Shown here piece by piece: positions 7,397-13,828 of a stretch of DNA of 17,593 nt; positions within the stretch are counted from its first letter, which is position 1; every line of letters begins with the position of its first letter. The stretch lies in assembly GCA_018260755.1 (NCBI GenBank), contig JAGTWP010000028.1, positions 1 to 17,593 of the forward strand, read 5' to 3'. The notes beneath the pieces were generated by a model. It did not search any database. It had not been told where the DNA came from and worked only from the letters and a program-made list of their open reading frames with translations. The translations under genes were made by a program, and so were the position numbers. The stretch is from Candidatus Altarchaeum sp. (GTDB taxonomy: Archaea; Altiarchaeota; Altiarchaeia; Altiarchaeales; Altiarchaeaceae).

Positions 7397-7427
7397 AAAA
7401 ACGAACAAGGATAATAAAAACGAACAA
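7397..7427 (+). promoter_or_regulatory. 12-bp direct repeat at the start of the two-gene cassette
   Basis: AAAAACGAACAA occurs at 7397-7408 and again at 7416-7427, 19 bp apart, the second copy running into the ATG of the next gene. Two identical 12-mers on one DNA face just upstream of a start could be an operator for autoregulation. This is inferred from spacing only. Confidence 0.4.
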
Positions 7428-7987
7428 TGGAAATAATAAAACTCTTTAATAAGTTGCTAGGCAAAGCACCCCATAACAAAGAGATAGTTGATGTTTTGGG
7501 ATTAGATAAATATGATTTATTGTTAGATATTCTTTGGGTTGCTAAAAAAATAGAGACCACTATAAGGTTACATATGACTGTATTTTTACTACAAGAAGAA
7601 TCTCGTGAAATAAAAGGAATTTTGGATTATACATTTTACAATACATTAATGGGACCTTATTCCCCGAAATTGGCTGATGATGTTGAAGACTTGGCGAATG
7701 GGGGGTGGATTAGAGGAGATGACAAGGTTGCAAGGGGTAAAGGATTTGGACATAGTTATATGTTAAGTGATTTTGGAATAAATGATTTTAAGTTCCATAA
7801 GACAGCAAAAGAAAAACTAAAAGATAGAGGAGTTGAAGATAAAATTAAAGAAATTTTTAAAAATTATAACATTTTAAAAGGACATCCATACGATCTGATA
7901 AAAAAAATAAAGCAAAAAGAATATAATCAAAAAGAATATGAGGAAGTTGTAAGACCTGCGGAAGAACTTCATTTATTTAATTGGTAG
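7427..7987 (+). CDS. YwgA/Panacea-like winged-helix protein
   Basis: A 186-residue soluble protein. Residues about 31-96 carry the pattern LLDILWVAKKIE...LHMTVFLLQEES...YTFYNTLMGPYSPKLADDVEDLANGGWI. This resembles the YwgA/DUF4065 (Panacea) group, whose hallmark is a leucine-rich first helix and a GPYS motif followed by an acidic helix. Panacea domains serve as antitoxins that neutralise varied toxins; other relatives are uncharacterised. The C-terminal third is Lys/Glu-rich. It precedes a 412-residue membrane-anchored protein by 3 bp, so the two are surely co-expressed. A direct repeat overlaps its start. Assignment to the superfamily rests on motif resemblance only. Confidence 0.6.
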   Translation: MEIIKLFNKLLGKAPHNKEIVDVLGLDKYDLLLDILWVAKKIETTIRLHMTVFLLQEESREIKGILDYTFYNTLMGPYSPKLADDVEDLANGGWIRGDDKVARGKGFGHSYMLSDFGINDFKFHKTAKEKLKDRGVEDKIKEIFKNYNILKGHPYDLIKKIKQKEYNQKEYEEVVRPAEELHLFNW

Positions 7988-7990
7988 AAA

Positions 7991-9229
7991 ATGGCATTTT
8001 ATTATTGCAACCTTTTACCCGTAATTAGTGACAGCAAAATTTCTATTCCTCGTAAAGACGAACTTTTTTACTATGGCTGTCCGAATGATTGTGGCGAATA
8101 TGATGAATATAAAGTAACACTGACTGAAAAAGGGAAAGAAGAGTATAAAAATAACCTTGTGAAGAATGGGTTGAGCGAACGCCCCGAAATAATTGACAAA
8201 ATAATCTCTTCTACATATAGTTTAAAAATATATAAAGATAAAATAATAGAGATAAGAGCGGATTTAGTAGATATAAAATCGGAAGAAGAAAAGTTCGTTC
8301 ATGATATATTTATGAGTATCTATACTGCCATAAAATCTATAATTCATAATCATTTGTTTCCCAATTTGGAAAAAGGGGTATATATAACATATAGGAGCTT
8401 GTTTAGCTGGGATGATGTTCCTAAAAACAATACAGAACTTATAAAATTTTTAAAGGATGGCCTAAATGTAATGTGGGTAGAAAATGCGACGATTAATAAA
8501 AGCAAGGATAACAAAACAATAAACATTACTGATAAAAATGACTGCTCTAATAAAATCACCATCAACCTTAACAAAACAGAAAAGAAGGCAATTTTAGAAA
8601 TTGCTGGTGGTGAGAGATACGAATATGCTTTAAAAGAAGAAAATGGCAGGATGGATATTGCTCCTATACAAAACATAAGAAAAGAGATATATAAAAAATA
8701 TATAAAAATAAAAGAAAGAACTTTTGAACTACACCTCCTCAAAAACACAAAAGAAAGACAGGTTGTATCGGGTTTGATGACAGGAGATCTAAGATTATAT
8801 CTAGAAGTGTATTTTTGGTTATCAAAAAAGATAGCAAACTCCAAAAATCTTATAGGAACATTTGCGTATTTAGAATCCATAATAGATGGGTTTGAAAAGA
8901 ACATAAAAAAAGATCACAAGACCGATGTTGTGAAAACATGGATTTCAAAATTACAGGATATTCAAAATGGTATAAAATTTGCTTATCAGCTATCTGCACT
9001 TTTGTTTGTTTGCCTTGTTGCTATTGCCGATCATATGGCCAGTATTATAGAACCTGTCTCCTACATTACTGACACGAATCTTTTTTACATATGTATATTT
9101 TTTATCTTCGGGGCTTTCATTTTTATATATATAAAGGTTATATTTTCTCCGTTATTTAATAGCATTGTAGGGGAAGAAATGAAAGCCATATTTAATGTTA
9201 AAAATGTAGAAATAAAGCACGACCTTTGA
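7991..9229 (+). CDS. Uncharacterised protein with C-terminal transmembrane hairpin
   Basis: A 412-residue protein I do not recognise. The N-terminus (about 20-60) has C30-x3-C34 and YKVTLTEKGKEEYK, which looks like the wing of a winged-helix domain. The middle (about 100-325) is charged, alpha/beta and largely soluble, with a likely coiled region at 225-255. Two hydrophobic segments (about 330-352 and 363-386) make a membrane hairpin, followed by a short charged tail. It is translated 3 bp after the YwgA/Panacea-like gene and shares its wing-like sequence. One reading is a membrane effector with its controller, as in a toxin-antitoxin or defence pair; another is a membrane sensor. There is no direct evidence for either. 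Confidence 0.75.
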   Translation: MAFYYCNLLPVISDSKISIPRKDELFYYGCPNDCGEYDEYKVTLTEKGKEEYKNNLVKNGLSERPEIIDKIISSTYSLKIYKDKIIEIRADLVDIKSEEEKFVHDIFMSIYTAIKSIIHNHLFPNLEKGVYITYRSLFSWDDVPKNNTELIKFLKDGLNVMWVENATINKSKDNKTINITDKNDCSNKITINLNKTEKKAILEIAGGERYEYALKEENGRMDIAPIQNIRKEIYKKYIKIKERTFELHLLKNTKERQVVSGLMTGDLRLYLEVYFWLSKKIANSKNLIGTFAYLESIIDGFEKNIKKDHKTDVVKTWISKLQDIQNGIKFAYQLSALLFVCLVAIADHMASIIEPVSYITDTNLFYICIFFIFGAFIFIYIKVIFSPLFNSIVGEEMKAIFNVKNVEIKHDL

Positions 9230-9366
9230 TGTTACAAAGATACAATAATGCATGTTAAAAATCTGTTTGTCTCCTTTATTTTCACATTTAACGATTAAAT
9301 TTTTCATGAGGTCAAATTGTCTTTTCAAGTTCATTTTGTGTTTTGAAAAATTTATCCCTCAATTAT

Positions 9367-9476
9367 TAATTAGTGTCTGTCTTTTAAGTAAAAAAATTTA
9401 AAAAATTTTTCAATTCTTCCTCATAAATTTTATCGATTTCAACAAAAAATATGACTTTACGGACAGACACTAATTA
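9367..9476. mobile_element. MITE-like inverted-repeat element, second type
   Basis: A 110-bp element with perfect 15-bp inverted repeats, TAATTAGTGTCTGTC (9367-9381) and GACAGACACTAATTA (9462-9476). Similarity continues inward (TTTAAGT against CGTAAAGT). The interior is AT-rich and non-coding. It is the only content of note in the 291-bp gap between the cassette and the DUF1858 gene. No convincing target duplication is visible. Confidence 0.7.
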
Positions 9477-9520
9477 TTACTATTATTTAAGGTACAATAC
9501 AAAAATACAAATTTAATAAA

Positions 9521-9718
9521 ATGTTTACCAAAGAAAGCGCATATCAGGAGGTTATAGCCAATGAAAAAAATTATGAAATTTTGGCAAAACACGGTGTTCC
9601 GTGTGTATCCTGCCCGATGGCAAAATATGAAATGGGAAAATTAAAATTAGGGGATATTTCGGAAATCTATGGAATTGATTTAAAAGCACTGCTTGATGAC
9701 TTGAACAAAAGCAAGTGA
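9521..9718 (+). CDS. DUF1858 redox-disulfide domain protein
   Basis: A 65-residue protein matching the DUF1858 / hybrid-cluster-protein-associated disulfide domain: TKESAYQEVIANEKNYEILAKHGVPCVSCPMA with C28-x2-C31, then KLKLGDISEIYGIDLKALLDDLNK. The CxxC suggests a redox or metal-binding role, but no reaction is established for the family. It sits 12 bp upstream of scpB and is likely co-transcribed. ATG follows AATTTAATAAA, without an SD. Confidence 0.85.
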   Translation: MFTKESAYQEVIANEKNYEILAKHGVPCVSCPMAKYEMGKLKLGDISEIYGIDLKALLDDLNKSK

Positions 9719-9730
9719 ATAAATTTTTAA

Positions 9731-10249
9731 ATGGAAGATAACAAAATAAAAAAACTTATTGAAGGTGCATTATTCCTTTCGGGAAGAAATTTAGGTCTTG
9801 AGGACTTGGCGAGAATATGTGGATTGGGAAATTTAGGAAAGGTGAGACAAATTGCAGATGAGCTGAAGAAGGACTACGAAGTCAGGGACTGTGCAATAAA
9901 AATCTCTACCAGTGAAAATACATATCTTATGGATATTGAGGAAAATTTAAAATCAAAGGTCTCAAATTTTTCACTTAATCCAGAAATAACAAAAGGAGAC
10001 CTTAAAATACTCGGATTTATTGCCTATCATCAACCCATCAAACAGGCAGATGTATTTAAAAATTTAGGTTATGTTTATGAACACATAAAAAAACTTGAGG
10101 ACTTAAAATTTATTGAATCATACAGAGAGAAAAATTATAAAATTTTAAAAACAACAAAGAAATTTGATGACCATTTTTGTATAAAAGCATCGGATTTAAA
10201 GTCAAATTTAAAAGCAAAAAATGATAGTTCTATTTTCAACTACGAATAA
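9731..10249 (+). CDS. scpB: Segregation and condensation protein ScpB
   Basis: A 172-residue kleisin-associated protein with two winged-helix domains. Residues about 4-75 contain IEGALFLSGRNLGLEDLARICGL; residues about 86-145 contain EITKGDLKILGFIAYHQPIKQADVFKNLG and YEHIKKLEDLKFIESY. ScpB dimers bind ScpA and SMC to compact and segregate chromosomes. Neither partner is in this window. The last 10 codons or so (10218-10249) lie inside the first copy of an 81-bp duplication of the rdgB start, so scpB and rdgB probably overlapped originally. No SD at ATG. Confidence 0.85.
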   Translation: MEDNKIKKLIEGALFLSGRNLGLEDLARICGLGNLGKVRQIADELKKDYEVRDCAIKISTSENTYLMDIEENLKSKVSNFSLNPEITKGDLKILGFIAYHQPIKQADVFKNLGYVYEHIKKLEDLKFIESYREKNYKILKTTKKFDDHFCIKASDLKSNLKAKNDSSIFNYE

Positions 10250-10298
10250 ACACAAAATCAGGGAAGCAAACGAAACCGGAAAAATTTATGGAATTGGC
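10218..10298 (+). repeat. 81-bp direct repeat, copy 1 (duplicated rdgB start)
   Basis: Identical to 10354-10434. It overlaps the end of scpB and contains a second rdgB ATG at 10221. The two copies are 136 bp apart, with 55 bp of new sequence between them. Confidence 0.95.
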
Positions 10299-10313
10299 AA
10301 TCGGTTTTTTTGA
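10221..10313 (+). pseudogene. Truncated duplicate 5' end of rdgB
   Basis: From ATG 10221 the frame reads the first 26 codons of rdgB unchanged (MIVLFSTTNKHKIREANETG, then KIYGIG). It then runs into inserted sequence (NRFF) and stops at TGA 10311-10313. The nucleotide-binding start is present but all later motifs are missing, so it cannot be functional. Confidence 0.85.
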
Positions 10314-10353
10314 GTTTAAGTAAGTAAAAAACCGATGGCAAAAAACATATCTT
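10299..10353. repeat. 55-bp insert with strong hairpin between rdgB repeats
   Basis: It contains ATCGGTTTTTT (10300-10310) and its perfect complement AAAAAACCGAT (10326-10336), an 11-bp stem with a 15-nt loop. This could be a small palindromic element or a terminator-like hairpin. It lies just upstream of the functional rdgB start, so it also supplies that gene's new 5' flank. Confidence 0.7.
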
Positions 10354-10434
10354 AAAATGATAGTTCTATTTTCAACTACGAATAAACACAAAATCAGGGA
10401 AGCAAACGAAACCGGAAAAATTTATGGAATTGGC
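10354..10434 (+). repeat. 81-bp direct repeat, copy 2 (functional rdgB start)
   Basis: Identical partner of 10218-10298. It contributes the first 26 codons of the intact rdgB gene. Perfect identity points to a recent duplication. Confidence 0.95.
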
Positions 10435-10926
10435 TTTGAGCAGATAAATTGTATTTATCCCGAAATAAGGGATGAGAAATTTGAGAATATAGCAAGCGAG
10501 GGCGTCAAATATGTTTATGAAAAAATAAAAAAGCCGGTAATTGTTGAGGATTCCGGCATAATTATTGACGCATTGAATAGTTTTCCGGGAACATTTTCCG
10601 CTTATATTGAAAAAAAGCTCGGAAATAAAGGAATTCTAAATTTAATGCGGGATGTTGAAGAACGAAACAGAACCGCAAGATACATTTCTGCAGTTGCGTT
10701 TTTTGACGGGAAAATATTGAAAACATTCGTCGGAACGGTTGAGGGAAAAATTTCAACAGGGGAAAGAGGAAGCGGCGGATTCGGATACGATCCTATATTT
10801 ATTCCCAACGGATACAAAGAGACATTCGGAGAAAATCCCGAACCAAAGAAGGAAATTTCCCATAGGAGAAAGTCAGTTGAGACATTTTGTAAATTTTATG
10901 TAAAATATAATGAGGATATAAAATAA
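10357..10926 (+). CDS. rdgB: XTP/dITP pyrophosphatase (Ham1/RdgB)
   Basis: A 189-residue house-cleaning enzyme that hydrolyses dITP, ITP and XTP to monophosphates and keeps deaminated purines out of nucleic acids. Landmarks are FSTTNKHKI (5-13, phosphate binding), VEDSGIIIDALNSFPG (63-78, with D65 as the likely general base), GSGGFGYDPIFIP (138-150) and ISHRRKS (167-173). Length is normal. The start chosen here is in the second copy of an 81-bp duplication; the first copy is dead. No SD (ATATCTTAAA before ATG). Confidence 0.93.
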   Translation: MIVLFSTTNKHKIREANETGKIYGIGFEQINCIYPEIRDEKFENIASEGVKYVYEKIKKPVIVEDSGIIIDALNSFPGTFSAYIEKKLGNKGILNLMRDVEERNRTARYISAVAFFDGKILKTFVGTVEGKISTGERGSGGFGYDPIFIPNGYKETFGENPEPKKEISHRRKSVETFCKFYVKYNEDIK

Positions 10927-11020
10927 GATAATGAGAAAGTATAGAGAAATAAAGTCGGAGAAATTTAAAAATTTAATTTATATCTATTTTTAAACAAAGA
11001 CCTAATTATTTATAACTTTA

Positions 11021-11027
11021 TTATAAA
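11021..11027 (+). promoter_or_regulatory. Candidate TATA box of the S12 gene
   Basis: TTATAAA is centred about 24-26 bp upstream of the S12 ATG at 11048, the distance expected between an archaeal TATA box and the transcription start. The mRNA would therefore be leaderless or nearly so. A second TTTATAA-like match lies about 11 bp further upstream. Confidence 0.5.
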
Positions 11028-11047
11028 ATTTGCATAAATTTAACAAA

Positions 11048-11479
11048 ATGGGTAATGGATTATTTGCAGGAAAGAAATGTTCGAGTAAAAGGAAAGAATA
11101 CAGGTGGAGTGATCCGAGGTATATAAGAAGAACATTACATTCAAAAGAGAAGACAGATCCTTTGAGCGGTGCTCCGCAAGGAAAAGGTATTGTACTTGAA
11201 AAAGTTGAAATAGAAGCAAGACAGCCGAATTCGGCAATGCGAAAGTCCGTAAAGATTCAGCTTGTCAAAAACGGAAAAAAAGTTACCGCATTTGCTCCGA
11301 AAAACAGGGCAATTACATTCATAGATGAACACGACGAAGTTGAGATTGAAGGAATTAATGGTAGAAAAGGAGGAAGTTATGGTGACCTTCCAGGAGTAAG
11401 ATTTAGAGTACTTAAAGTTAATAACCTCTCATTAAACGAGCTCGTTCATCACAGAAAAGAAAAACCACAAAGAAAGTAA
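11048..11479 (+). CDS. rps12: 30S ribosomal protein S12 (uS12)
   Basis: A 143-residue archaeal/eukaryotic-type S12 near the ribosomal decoding centre. It starts [10 protein letters not shown] as in archaeal relatives (MGKGLFAARK). A TTG 18 bp upstream would add six residues but is not needed. Signature stretches are [67 protein letters not shown] and [14 protein letters not shown]. The usual neighbours (S7, elongation factors, NusA) are not present; it stands alone between rdgB and the rRNA operon, cut off by an inverted-repeat element just downstream. Confidence 0.96.
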   Translation: MGNGLFAGKKCSSKRKEYRWSDPRYIRRTLHSKEKTDPLSGAPQGKGIVLEKVEIEARQPNSAMRKSVKIQLVKNGKKVTAFAPKNRAITFIDEHDEVEIEGINGRKGGSYGDLPGVRFRVLKVNNLSLNELVHHRKEKPQRK

Positions 11480-11518
11480 ATCTATCGGAGTTGCTACAAA
11501 ACAGATTGTACTTATTTT

Positions 11519-11697
11519 GTAACTATTCAGAGGGTACAAAAATTTACTGAAAATTTATAAATAAATTTTCAATCTTAAAAAATATTTCAAATATTTTTAA
11601 TACCTGCGATTTTCAAACTTGTTTGAAAATGCACGAACGAAGTGAGCGTAAAAATCAAAAAATTTACTCGTAATTTTTTGGGTGGCTGAATAGTTAC
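11519..11697. mobile_element. MITE-like inverted-repeat element, copy 2
   Basis: A 179-bp element bounded by GTAACTATTCAG (11519-11530) and CTGAATAGTTAC (11686-11697), with the same ends as the 6690-6790 copy but a longer interior. The interior holds a perfect hairpin ATTTTCAAAC-TT-GTTTGAAAAT and a GAACGAAGTGAGCG segment absent from copy 1. No target duplication is seen. It separates S12 from the rRNA promoter region. Confidence 0.75.
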
Positions 11698-11698
11698 C

Positions 11699-11725
11699 AT
11701 TTATATTCCTTTAACTAATTTATAA
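11699..11725 (+). repeat. 27-bp direct repeat A, copy 1, with TATA-like end
   Basis: Identical to 11808-11834. It ends in AACTAATTTATAA, a plausible BRE/TATA element for rRNA transcription. Here it abuts repeat B directly. Confidence 0.85.
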
Positions 11726-11774
11726 TCGCTTTGAGTAAAATTTTGATGTTGAGCGGTGTACTATGAAAAAGTTG
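11725..11774 (+). repeat. 50-bp direct repeat B, copy 1
   Basis: Identical to 11884-11933. It begins ATCGCTTTGAG and ends TGAAAAAGTTG. It is followed by sequence making further pairings with it (GTTGAGCG with CGCTCAAC; AAAAGTTG with CAACTTTT). Confidence 0.9.
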
Positions 11775-11807
11775 AAAAGGAGATTTGACGCTCAACTTTT
11801 ATTTAAT

Positions 11808-11834
11808 ATTTATATTCCTTTAACTAATTTATAA
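11808..11834 (+). promoter_or_regulatory. Repeat A copy 2, candidate rRNA promoter
   Basis: A 27-bp copy of 11699-11725 ending in TTTATAA. With a start about 25 bp downstream it would begin a pre-rRNA leader of roughly 250 nt. Together with copy 1 it may form tandem rRNA promoters. The assignment is by TATA-like sequence and position only. Confidence 0.5.
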
Positions 11835-11883
11835 ACCCTAAAATTAATGGGTTCAGCAAATAAATTTAACAACTTGGAGAACT

Positions 11884-11933
11884 ATCGCTTTGAGTAAAAT
11901 TTTGATGTTGAGCGGTGTACTATGAAAAAGTTG
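11884..11933 (+). repeat. 50-bp direct repeat B, copy 2
   Basis: Perfect copy of 11725-11774, but here 49 bp of unique sequence separates it from repeat A. It would be transcribed as part of the pre-16S leader. Confidence 0.9.
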
Positions 11934-12055
11934 TTGCATAGTTATTAAGTTTTAGACATATAGAAAGCAAAAAAGAAATTCATGTAAGCCAAAAAATAAT
12001 TATCACGATAGATATATAATGTTGTAGGAAAGAATATAGAAATTTAATGTGATGA

Positions 12056-12082
12056 TTTATTATTGAAGGCAAAACAAGCATA
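12056..12082 (+). other. 5' arm of the pre-16S bulge-helix-bulge
   Basis: TTTATTATTGAA (12056-12067), GGCA (12068-12071), bulge AAA (12072-12074) and CAAGCATA (12075-12082) pair with 13598-13624. The result is a 12-bp helix, a 4-bp central helix with one G-U, an 8-bp helix and opposed 3-nt bulges. This is the canonical archaeal splicing-endonuclease substrate that releases pre-16S. Confidence 0.9.
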
Positions 12083-12106
12083 GAAGTGTAATGCTTTGCG
12101 ACTATA

Positions 12107-13571
12107 AATCCAGTCGATCCTGCTGGAGAGTATTGCTATTGGAGTTCGACTAAGCCATGCAAGTCAGATGCTACGCAAGTAGTATCGGCGACCAGCTCAG
12201 TAAAACATAGATAACCTGCCCACAAATACAGAATAACATTGGGAAACTGATGATAATGCTGTATAAATGTAGAGTTCTGGAATGACCTACATTGAAAGCG
12301 CAAGCGTTTGTGGATGGATCTATGGCGGATTAGGCAGATGGCGGTGTAACAGACCACCATACCTATGATCCGTACCCGCCATGGGAGTGGAAGCGGGGAG
12401 ATGGATACTGAGACAAGGATCCAGGCCCCACGGGGCGCAGCAGGCGCGAAACCTTCCCAATGCGCGAAAGCGTGAGGGGGAAACTCCGAGTTCCTCCATT
12501 AGGAGGATTTTGTAGTGTGTAAGAAGCACTGCGAATAAGGGCCGGGCAATGCCAGTGCCAGCCGCCGCGGTAATACTGGAGGCCCGAGTGATACTCACTA
12601 TTATTGGGCTTAAAGCGTTCGTAGCCGGTTTTTTAAGTCTTTTGTGAAATCCTGCTGCTTAACAGTAGGTCGGGCAAGAGATACTGAAAGACTAGAGGAT
12701 GGGAGAGGTTGGAGGTATTTCAGGGGTAGGGGCGAAATCCTATAATCCTAGAAGGACCATCTGGGCGAAGGCGTCCAACTAGAACATGCCTGACGGTGAG
12801 GAACGAAAGCTAGGGGAGCAAACCAGATTAGATACCTGGGTAGTCCTAGCCGTAAACTATGTGGACTGTGTACTGCGGGTGCTTAGGGCTCCCGCAGTGC
12901 TGAAGGAAAACCGTTAAGTCCACCGTCTGGGGAGTACAGTCGCAAGGCTGAAACTTAAAGGAATTGGCGGAGGAGCACCACAAGGGGTGGAGTCTGCGGT
13001 TTAATTGGATACAACGCCAGACAACTCACCAGGGGCGACGGCAGAATGACAGTCAGATTTAAGATCTTGCTTGACAAGCCGAGAGGTAGTGCATGGCCAC
13101 CGTCAGCTCGTACCGTAAGGCGTACCCTTAAGTGGGTTAACGAGCGAGACCCATACTTTCATTTGCTACCGTTCATCTTTGAACGGGCACTATGGAGGGA
13201 CCGCTGACGACGAGTCAGAGGAAGGAATGGGCGATGATAGGTCAGTATGCTCCGAATCCCTTGGGCTACACGTGGACTACAATGACATGAACAATGGGAT
13301 GCAACTCCGAGAGGAGGAGCCAATCCCCCAAATCATGCCTCAGTTCGGATTGAGGGTTGTAACTCACCCTCATGAAGATGAAATCCCTAGTAACCGTAAG
13401 TTAACATCTTGCGGTGAATATGTCCCCGCTCCTTGCACACACCGCCCGTCAAGCCAAGCGAGTGGGCGTGATGTGAGGCGCTATCATTTGGTAGTGTCGA
13501 ACATCATGTTCGCAAGAAGGGCTAAGTCGTAACAAGGTAGCCGTAGGGGAATCTGCGGCTGAATCACCTCC
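12107..13571 (+). rRNA. rrs: 16S ribosomal RNA
   Basis: About 1465 nt, full length, ends placed by alignment to known archaeal 16S. The 5' part reads CCAGTCGATCCTGCTGGAG; landmarks are GTGCCAGCCGCCGCGGTAA (about 12551), ATTAGATACCTGGGTAGTCC (12828-12847), AAACTTAAAGGAATTGGCGG (about 12951), the archaeal TTTAATTGGATACAACGCC, and CACACACCGCCCGTC (about 13435). The decoding bases (CTAAGTCGTAACAAGG) and the anti-SD CACCTCC (13565-13571) are present. Variation includes a compensated change in the first helix (CCAG/CTGG), a C to T in the 790-loop stem and GAATCACC in place of GGATCACC near the 3' end. It is first in the operon and flanked by BHB arms. Confidence 0.97.
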
Positions 13572-13597
13572 ACATCATAAATACAAGTATGCATTCA

Positions 13598-13624
13598 TAT
13601 GCTTGTGCTATTTTCAATAATAAA
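13598..13624 (+). other. 3' arm of the pre-16S bulge-helix-bulge
   Basis: TATGCTTG (13598-13605), TGCT (13606-13609), bulge ATT (13610-13612) and TTCAATAATAAA (13613-13624) complete the stem with 12056-12082. Confidence 0.9.
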
Positions 13625-13680
13625 CTTTCATAAAGCAACATTTATAAAATAAAATACAGGATATATTTTATCTTGCCATC

Positions 13681-13752
13681 GGGCTCGTAGCTCAGTGGTA
13701 GAGTGCCCGACTTGCACTCGGGAGGCCCCGAGTCCGAATCTCGGCGAGTCCA
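13681..13752 (+). tRNA. tRNA-Ala (anticodon TGC)
   Basis: A complete 72-nt cloverleaf in the 16S-23S spacer, as in many Euryarchaeota. Acceptor GGGCTCG/CGAGTCC includes the G3-U70 pair that AlaRS recognises. D arm is GCTC/GAGT, anticodon stem CCCGA/TCGGG with TGC at 13713-13715, T arm CCGAG/CTCGG with loop TCCGAAT, discriminator A. CCA is not encoded. Confidence 0.96.
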
Positions 13753-13759
13753 TTAGAGT

Positions 13760-13828
13760 TGTTGCAAATTAAAAATTTTAAAGATGAAAACCAATAAAAT
13801 TTAAAGGTAAAAAAGTTATTTTGCAACA
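13760..13828. repeat. Inverted repeat in the tRNA-Ala/23S spacer
   Basis: TGTTGCAAA (13760-13768) and TTTGCAACA (13820-13828) form a 9-bp stem around 51 nt of AT-rich sequence that has further internal complementarity. It may aid pre-rRNA folding or be a small element. Confidence 0.45.

Larger units (their letters stand above)
11480..12106 (+). other. Non-coding region between S12 and 16S rRNA
   Basis: No protein gene is seen. It contains an inverted-repeat element (11519-11697), two direct-repeat pairs (27 and 50 bp) that probably include the rRNA promoters, and the 16S leader with the 5' arm of the processing stem. Confidence 0.8.

Noticed and set aside
9152-9334. 60-codon minus-strand frame after the cassette
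   Set aside because: It overlaps the end of the 412-residue gene antisense and has low-complexity composition.
11030-11047. Upstream TTG start for S12
   Set aside because: It would add six residues (MHKFNK) not seen in archaeal S12, whose N-terminus aligns with the ATG at 11048.
11511-11705. Target-site duplication around the 11519-11697 element
   Set aside because: Flanks CTTATTTT and CATTTATA do not match.
12045-12068. C/D-box small RNA in the 16S leader (GTGATGA)
   Set aside because: No matching D box (CTGA) at a suitable distance, and the sequence is explained by the processing stem.
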